Origin: Gnetum montanum
Taxonomy: Eukaryota; Streptophyta; Gnetopsida; Gnetales; Gnetaceae
Length of the DNA stretch: 64,000 bases
NCBI GenBank assembly: GCA_015680685.1
Contig: MNCI01036181.1
Location: 443,951-507,950, forward strand
Direction of reading: 5' to 3'
The notes beneath the pieces are model-generated. The model was not told the origin of the DNA and made no database searches. It was given only the letters and a program-made list of their open reading frames with translations. The stretch's first letter is position 1, and every line of letters starts with the position of its first letter. A program made the position numbers and the translations under genes. Shown piece after piece: positions 57,041 to 64,000 of the stretch.

Positions 57041-59573
57041 TCTTTCATTGAATTAGTGGTGTCTTTTTGTTGTCTGGTTGTGAAAACGTTAAGGTGTTGG
57101 TCACCATGAGAGGATCTTTATCAATTTGGATCATAAACTTAACCATGGTTGGAGGGGGAACTCTACTAATGAATAGTTCTTTGGAAAGCATGGGCGATGA
57201 TACTCTTATGATAGAAGGAGTCCTTGAACTCAATGAAGTTGAAGCCCCTTTTTCATGAGGAGGAACACGAATCACAAAAGTCTCCTTGAACTCAATGAAG
57301 TTGAAGCCCTTTTTTCATGAGGAGGAACATGAATCACAAAAGGCTCCTTGATAGGTTTAGGATTAAAGCTAACATTAAATGTGGATATCATGTAAGAATC
57401 ATTGTTAGCATTTAAGGGATTCTTATACACTTTCATGTCTTGGTTTTGGCACTTAATAGGATTGGAAATGTCTAACATTAACTCTTAACCATCTATAATA
57501 TTTTGCAAGTCATTCTTTAAGGCCAAGAAAAAATTGGTATCATGACCAAGTAGTTGATGTTAATGGTAGAATTAGTTTATTTTGAAGTACTTGGGCATAG
57601 GTGGATCATCTTTAGTTGCTATGGTGGAATCTTTGATAATCTCACATAAGCAGTCATGCCTCTTGCAAGAATTTTCAAATAGTTTCTTATATTGAATACA
57701 GTGAATTTTGAACAACTAATTAAAAAGCTCTAATGGTTTAACAACTTGTTATAATTGGACCAATCTTTTCATTCAAAATTAGATTTTGGAGGGTTAGATG
57801 TAGAGGCTTTAGTGGTTGACATTTGAGTAGTGATAGCTAGAGCTTTTGGTTGTGTTGTCTTTCACCCTTGTATCATATTGTTTTCTTTGACCATAGTGGC
57901 CATGGCTACATGGTTGTGTTTTTCCTTATCCTTATCCTTTCTCATATGGTGATTCTTGTATGTTATGTAGGTAGGGACATTACTCAATTTGGCAGCATCC
58001 TTTATGTTTTTCACTTAGGAGAAGGTTTGGCTAAGGGATCGTGGATCTAGGTAATATAATTTGAACTTGATAAAGTCATTAATCATCTCCTTTAATATGG
58101 GCAAAGGATGTGTCTCAATGATGGCTTTAGGAAATTCACTAAGAATAGCAGTCCATTATTGTATGAAATTCTATATAGGTTAAAGGGGCCCCTATTTAAC
58201 TTTCATTAATTGATTAAGTGTTGTATCAAGTTTCAAGTTATACTTAAAATGGTTAGTAAAAAAATTAGATCAAGTCCTCTAGGGAGGTAATGGAATCCCT
58301 ACATAACAAACAGTACTAATCCAAGGTTTTACTGGTGAGGAACATTGGGAACACATGCATAATAGTGTGGGGCCAAGCCTGCAATAATAAACATTCAAAA
58401 TGAAAAGTGATAAGGTGAGAGTTAGAATTATCTTCTCTATTTTACTTGGTGAATTAGGGAATGGGAATGCCAGTGGGAAGAGTTATCTACCTAACAATGG
58501 GGCTAATGGGATCATCTTGGTAGAAGTCCATTATCTTCACTATCTAAGTGATGCTAGATTTATGCTTCCATAACTCTTTGATGAGGTCCTGGACCACTTG
58601 AAAGGATTGCTCTAGACATTGGGGCATTTTCATAGATTTTGGTATTTGTATAGATGGCTATGATAAGAGTTGAGAGGTCTAGGATCATGCAATGGGCATT
58701 GGTATTGATGGAAGAGGCTAGATATCATGATAGCAAGGGAATTGAAAAAGGAGACGAAAGATTGAGTTGAAACATAAGGGACAAAGGGGACAAAGAAAGT
58801 ATGAGATGCTTGAGAAGCTTGGGCTCCCAAAAAGGATCCTACTAGGATGGAGAATGATGGTGTTATGATGGATACTACTAGTGATGGTTACATAGAACAA
58901 GATTGGGTTGTGGATGATATTGTTAAAAACAAAAACATAGAATGAGATGCTAACTAGGTTTGATATGCTACTATCATAGTAATTAGGTGAACATGATAGG
59001 AAATAAGAAAGTACACTAAGGAGCTTGATTCATAGAGGACATGAAAGATGTGAAGTTAGGGATAAGTACTTATAGAGTTGACTATTGAAAAAGGTTCCCT
59101 ATGAATGTGTTCAGTTCATGCTCTACTTTGAACTCATCCTAGTCTTCTTGGCTTTTGTCTAAGCTAATTCCTTTGCTTGACTCCTCTAGTTCTACTAGTT
59201 GTGCTAGCGTACACATGTGAAACTCTATTATTTTGATTTAGTCCTGAAGGAAGGAAATATATTCTTTTCCATTTCAATGAATGATCTCAAATTGTCATTT
59301 ACACTCTTCTTCTATGCATGGGATGGGAAGGATAGCTTGAATCTTAGCACAAATGAAGTTATAGTATTCTTAATTTGTATTCATGTAATATAGATCTAGT
59401 TCCATTTTTTGAAGGAATTGCCTACATTCTACTACTACCAAATCCTGAGGATCATAGACACAAATAGATTCTTGGTTTGAGGCCATGTATGCTATGTCGT
59501 GTTGTAAAATGGTGGAATGACAAAGAGACATAAAACGTGTTGGACCAAATAATTGGTTAGGTATGGCAAGCAT
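57041..59573 (-). pseudogene. Element C gag
   Basis: The putative start is the ATG at 59,573, with an acidic N-terminal region (QDLVVVECRQFLQKMELDLYY; KSQEDEDEFKVEHEL). The capsid-type core lies at about 58,400-58,220 (CRDSITSLEDLI in broken frames). A zinc-knuckle-like FYHxHQLLGHDTNFF lies near 57,560. The tail reads KCQNQDMKVYKNPLNANN, PFVIHVPPHEK and the same block duplicated. The tail signature matches element A's gag. Stops are frequent, and a 62-bp tandem duplication (57,221-57,344) breaks the frame. Confidence 0.75.
57221..57344 (+). repeat. 62-bp tandem duplication in element C gag
   Basis: TCCTTGAACTCAATGAAGTT to the following AATCACAAAAG occurs twice in a row with few differences. 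The offset of 62 is not a multiple of three, so the copies read VPPHEKGASTSLSS and VPPHEKRASTSLSS in different frames. Confidence 0.9.
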
Positions 59574-60096
59574 TTTTTATTAATTTATTTTAATTAATTT
59601 CTTAATTTCTTAATTTCTTAATGTTTTAGGCAAGTTGCAAGTTTCTTATCGTATGAAACTTCACAGCTTGTGAGAGTACCCTATGGAAGCTTCATAGTGC
59701 ATGAAACTATAACTACAATGGAAAAAAATAGAAAATATTTTCCTAAGAAGAATTTTTATCATATCTAATGAATTTTAGAAAAAGTGCAAGTACGTTGTAG
59801 CATATGTGAAAATAAGTTAAGAAAATTTGTAGGTTTGCAAGTACGACAGGTAACATAAATTATAACTATAAAGAACTTTTAAAGCTACAATGTATGAAAC
59901 AAGAGTAGCACTACAAACTACACTATAAGAATAATGATGGAAATTTTTGTTTTACGCTAAACTATTTTTGGTTTCCTATATGCTTCAATTTTGGAAAAAC
60001 CCAAACAATTTTTTCTTCATCATACATGTTAGCACACAAACATAGAAATAGGCAAAAAATCTACAAATGGGTTTTGATAAAGAATTCAAGTGAAGG
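59574..60096 (-). other. Element C leader between primer site and gag
   Basis: No gene; ordinary 5' untranslated leader of about 520 bp. ATTTCTTAATTTCTTAATTT at about 59,597-59,620 is a short tandem repeat. Confidence 0.5.
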
Positions 60097-60113
60097 CCCT
60101 CCCTCTAGCATTA
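60097..60113 (-). other. Element C primer-binding site (tRNA-Asn-like)
   Basis: The plus strand CCCTCCCTCTAGCATTA matches the tRNA-Asn 3' end CCCTCCTTCTAGCGCCA at 13 of 17 positions, all differences transitions, and lies five bases from the LTR. Confidence 0.65.
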
Positions 60114-60118
60114 GAAAT

Positions 60119-61169
60119 TGCAGCGATAGAAAAATTTGATGCTAGAGAGCTAAAGATCCCTATCGGAATAGTTTATCTTACATATCAATAGGCCTTAGGA
60201 AGGATTTACAAACACCTCAAACAATCTTACTAATCAAACAAGGACTTAAAGGATCTATTATCGAGTGATAAAAAATGTGAATGATTGTCTTAACCTTATA
60301 ACACTACATAGAATATTGGAACAAAGCTAGAATTGCAAACTTTGATATTAATACTATGGATTAAAATGTTATAAGAAAAGGTTTAGGAAATTTAGATTAT
60401 GGGTTTTAGAAAATCCAAAATATGTAATAATTTCTTTAAGATTTGATGTAATCCAAGGATATATTCTATAATGAATCTATGAAAATATAATCATTAACTT
60501 TGCTTATCTACTTTAGTGATCTGAGTTATGGAAAAATGATAATGGTAATTGTGGATTCTTTTGCATCTACACAACTTGAAAGTCTTTAGTTCAACATAGA
60601 TGTAAAATGTCAAAATTCCTTAAAATGAAATAGATATTTGTTTAAATAGGCCTCAGATCCTTAAATTGATGTTGTTAATTCTATCATGATTGCTAACAAA
60701 TTTCTAGCAAATTTTGTTACACCTAAAAAACATTCATGTAGCATATAAATAAATTTGACTAGTTTTTCGCTATCCATATGCTACCTCTCCATGCTATCTA
60801 GCATATATGATTAAAACCAAAACTTCATTAGATACCTTTGGAGGTTACCCAGCATATAGAATTTCCATGCCAAGCATATGAGATTAAGATACCAAATTTT
60901 GTAGCTATTGAAGCACTCTTAACCTCCATAAGCTAGCATACATGAACTTTCAGCTTCCACAAGATGGAAGATAAGGCATTTATAGCTTGTGAAGTACTTT
61001 TTTAGTCTCCATAATTTGGGATGTATGAGATATTGAATTTCAATAATACAGGGCCATAATTCAAGATTTTGGTTAAAATAAGGTAGTTGTATTCATCTTT
61101 ATTATTCCACAAAATTACAAAGAATTTTGAATATGGGCTGTAACATGAATTTTCCTTGGGGGTGCTTCA
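60119..61169 (-). repeat. Element C 5' LTR
   Basis: Starts TGCAGCGATAG and ends GTGCTTCA in plus-strand order. The full-length partner is 36,619-37,668. Confidence 0.88.
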
Positions 61170-61174
61170 AATAT
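61170..61174. repeat. Target-site duplication of element C (AATAT), second copy
   Basis: Identical to 36,614-36,618 and positioned directly after the LTR's terminal CA. Confidence 0.8.
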
Positions 61175-61319
61175 AGTAATACTTTCTTCCAAGCATGAGA
61201 TCATATTTTCTTTTGTAATTTCTCAATTCATTTGCATTTGACATATGTATATCCTTCAAAATTACCCTATTTAGATCTAATATAACTATTTATCTTCTTT
61301 CTATTTTTAAATTTATATA

Positions 61320-62298
61320 NNNNNNNNNNNNNNNNNNNNNNNNNNNNNNNNNNNNNNNNNNNNNNNNNNNNNNNNNNNNNNNNNNNNNNNNNNNNNNNNN
61401 NNNNNNNNNNNNNNNNNNNNNNNNNNNNNNNNNNNNNNNNNNNNNNNNNNNNNNNNNNNNNNNNNNNNNNNNNNNNNNNNNNNNNNNNNNNNNNNNNNNN
61501 NNNNNNNNNNNNNNNNNNNNNNNNNNNNNNNNNNNNNNNNNNNNNNNNNNNNNNNNNNNNNNNNNNNNNNNNNNNNNNNNNNNNNNNNNNNNNNNNNNNN
61601 NNNNNNNNNNNNNNNNNNNNNNNNNNNNNNNNNNNNNNNNNNNNNNNNNNNNNNNNNNNNNNNNNNNNNNNNNNNNNNNNNNNNNNNNNNNNNNNNNNNN
61701 NNNNNNNNNNNNNNNNNNNNNNNNNNNNNNNNNNNNNNNNNNNNNNNNNNNNNNNNNNNNNNNNNNNNNNNNNNNNNNNNNNNNNNNNNNNNNNNNNNNN
61801 NNNNNNNNNNNNNNNNNNNNNNNNNNNNNNNNNNNNNNNNNNNNNNNNNNNNNNNNNNNNNNNNNNNNNNNNNNNNNNNNNNNNNNNNNNNNNNNNNNNN
61901 NNNNNNNNNNNNNNNNNNNNNNNNNNNNNNNNNNNNNNNNNNNNNNNNNNNNNNNNNNNNNNNNNNNNNNNNNNNNNNNNNNNNNNNNNNNNNNNNNNNN
62001 NNNNNNNNNNNNNNNNNNNNNNNNNNNNNNNNNNNNNNNNNNNNNNNNNNNNNNNNNNNNNNNNNNNNNNNNNNNNNNNNNNNNNNNNNNNNNNNNNNNN
62101 NNNNNNNNNNNNNNNNNNNNNNNNNNNNNNNNNNNNNNNNNNNNNNNNNNNNNNNNNNNNNNNNNNNNNNNNNNNNNNNNNNNNNNNNNNNNNNNNNNNN
62201 NNNNNNNNNNNNNNNNNNNNNNNNNNNNNNNNNNNNNNNNNNNNNNNNNNNNNNNNNNNNNNNNNNNNNNNNNNNNNNNNNNNNNNNNNNNNNNNNNN
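61320..62298. other. Assembly gap (979 N)
   Basis: A run of undetermined bases. Any open reading frame drawn through it is meaningless. Confidence 0.99.
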
Positions 62299-62518
62299 AA
62301 ACATATGTTATTATCAATGATGATATTACTATGATATTTTAAACCATATTATTTATAAAATTTAACATAGCATACCTCATCAATGGACCAATATTTTAGA
62401 CTATTACAATATCCTTGTATATGTATTTCACCTCCAAAATGCTTCAATATCTCTTCTTTGCATTTTTAACATCAAAAGACTCCTTATCAGTTATAGCTAG
62501 ATTCTTTGTTGTTGAAGA

Positions 62519-63800
62519 TCATAGGAAACATTGTAGTTCATCATCATATACTGATATGATACTGATATCTTTGTATTTACCTAATGATCTTAGGAGGCTA
62601 CTACAACAAAATAATGATACAATGTAGAAGGCACCCTTCATAATTGCCACATCCTTCATCACGAAAAAATTAATAAGCTTTCTTTGAAAGTTTACTGATT
62701 TACAAGACATGTAATTAATATCTTGTAGGAAAACCACATTTGGAAGAATATCTTTATGTTTTCCACATCCACCATGTTTTTTTTCCATGATATTATAGTC
62801 ACGTTCCTAAAATGCATTGGAGAGCTCAACTGCTGCTATCATTGTGAAGAATAGTAAATTAAGATAAACATTGCTTCCCTTTTATAGTGATAACTTAAAG
62901 CATATCAAAACAAGATATTACTAAATATATAGTTCTTATAGTCATTTAGGAAAAATTTAAGCAAGTGATAGTTCTTCATGTCAATATTAATAACTACCTT
63001 AGAATATCGTAGAACTATTTTATATACAAACTCAAATAAATTTTTAACAAAACAAAAGGGGTCCTTAATAGTTATATTCTCAAAATCAACAAAATATTAA
63101 ATAACTAATTTCTTCATTGATGAGAATTCCTTCTCATACTTTAGTAGCGTTAGGCCAACAAACTTACGATTTTTTTGATAGAAAAAAAATCATCATGCTT
63201 CATAATTATTGTAGATGTATCCTACTCTGACAATAGAGACTTCAAATGCAGATGTAGCATTGATTGAATATTAGGCTTAAGTATAAGCTCTCCTTTAGTA
63301 AACTTCATATTTCCAAGAAGACTAATGAACATGTATTCATCAATTGAATACATGTTAAATTGTTGAAATTAGTAAACAAAGATATATTATATTAAAATAT
63401 GAAAAAAATAAATTTATAGGATGTAGGAGATTAAATACCTATTTGAAATGTTATCAACATTAAGGTCTATGCAACAAATAACAAATGAATTTCTACCCAA
63501 GAAAAAGTCTACTAGAGCTAATTTAAGAGAATGAAAGTGCTTCATATGATTGCATTTCTTCTCTAGAGAGATCATTCTATTAATTATTGGTCTATGAGGT
63601 TCATGCTTCCCTTTAAAATGTTTAAAGCACATCTTTGCAGCAAGTATCATGTTAGCACATTTTTCAACCTCATGTAAGCAAAGGCCCTGCAGTGGGTGGA
63701 AAAGATTAGCACTCAAAATATTTAGGTTATTTTCCTTGTCTTTTTCATCTAGTGAAATCATCAGATAACACTGTAGGGTACCATTCTGATACATCATCAA
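62519..63800 (-). pseudogene. Unrecognised coding-like relic
   Basis: Minus-strand blocks: 63,800-63,414, open for 128 codons (HEVEKCANMILAAKMCFKHF, MISLEKKCNHMKHFHSLKLA, DFFLGRNSFVICCIDLNV); about 63,150-62,900 (LLKYEKEFSSMKKLVI, FVDFENITIKDPFCFVKNLF, VVINIDMKNYHLLKFFLND); and 62,788-62,519 (DILPNVVFLQDINYMSC, then a broken tail). Few stops interrupt each block, and gaps between them could be introns. It reads like part of a large helical host protein. I do not recognise the family, and the assembly gap below hides the rest. Confidence 0.45.
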
Positions 63801-64000
63801 TATTTCATTCTAGTTCTTGAATAGTGTATCATTTATATGAAGACATACTTTTCTTTCCTATAAAGCCTTGAATGTTGAGATATCAAACCATCAATATGTA
63901 ATAATAGAATTTATGATATCAAACATAATAATAAATTGAAATAGATAAATCAAATTGCTTAAATATAAATTAGAGGTTATCATGAATTGACTCTAGCTCT
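63801..64000. other. Anonymous AT-rich window edge
   Basis: Nothing is recognised between the coding-like relic and the window end. Confidence 0.4.

Larger units (their letters stand above)
36619..61169 (-). mobile_element. Element C: Tat-type LTR retrotransposon split by about 15 kb of insertions
   Basis: Two 1.05-kb LTRs in the same orientation, 23.5 kb apart, are bounded by the same AATAT. Inside, in minus-strand order: tRNA-Asn-like primer site, gag (59,573-57,041), protease (57,040-56,760), then foreign DNA, then RT (41,650), two RNase H domains, integrase (to 38,587) and a polypurine tract. The shared duplication shows that gag-protease and RT-integrase belong to one insertion. The foreign block (about 41,660-56,750) carries a LINE piece, a compact LTR element and host-gene-like relics. 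The native part is roughly 9-10 kb. All frames are broken. Confidence 0.85.

Noticed and set aside
61267-62317. Two long minus-strand open frames of 334-345 codons
   Set aside because: They consist almost entirely of N from the assembly gap.

Overview
The window looks like repeat-dominated nuclear DNA from a large plant genome. A gymnosperm is my guess from how deeply eroded the elements are; the species cannot be read from it. It is AT-rich, has no intact gene, and nearly every coding stretch is a retrotransposon relic broken by in-frame stops. In several places the stops look like CAG->TAG or TGG->TAG, and paired LTRs differ mainly by transitions, as expected from deamination of methylated cytosine. 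Domains were assigned by reading translated frames by eye, with no database search.

Region 1 (1-7,644): anonymous DNA with an Arg/Asn/His-rich gag-like tail, two unrecognised coding-like relics on the minus strand, and a degenerate minisatellite (6,640-7,165). Region 2 (7,645-25,405): a minus-strand Ty3/gypsy element of Tat type (element A): LTR, gag, protease, RT, first RNase H, second RNase H, integrase, polypurine tract, LTR. Another LTR element (B, 11,159-17,634) sits between its second RNase H and integrase, with a perfect 5-bp target duplication (CTATC) and a tRNA-Asp primer site. B keeps gag and protease but shows no RT or integrase. Region 3 (25,406-36,613): a hAT-like transposase relic abutting A's truncated 5' LTR, duplications, a second minisatellite related to the first but inverted, a plus-strand Athila-like RT-RNase H-integrase relic (27.66-30.03 kb), a possible LTR end with an initiator-Met-like primer site, and about 5.5 kb with nothing recognisable.

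Region 4 (36,614-61,174): one minus-strand Tat-type element (C) can be followed from LTR to LTR over 24.5 kb. Its LTRs (36,619-37,668 and 60,119-61,169) are flanked by the same 5-bp duplication (AATAT). Gag-protease lies at 56.8-59.6 kb and RT to integrase at 38.6-41.65 kb. About 15 kb of foreign DNA separates the halves: a LINE 3' portion, a compact LTR-only element with perfect target duplications and a tRNA-Asn primer site (47,478-48,888), a Per1/PGAP3-like pseudogene, a glutaredoxin C4-like pseudogene, and a plus-strand multi-exon gene relic of unknown family (about 52,985-56,100) whose last exons join in frame across four small GT-AG introns. Region 5 (61,175-64,000): an assembly gap of 979 N and an unrecognised coding-like relic.

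The genes here do not form a working pathway. The layout records at least three rounds of nested insertion. The item most worth following up is the spliced antisense gene relic and the group of host-gene fragments packed inside element C.
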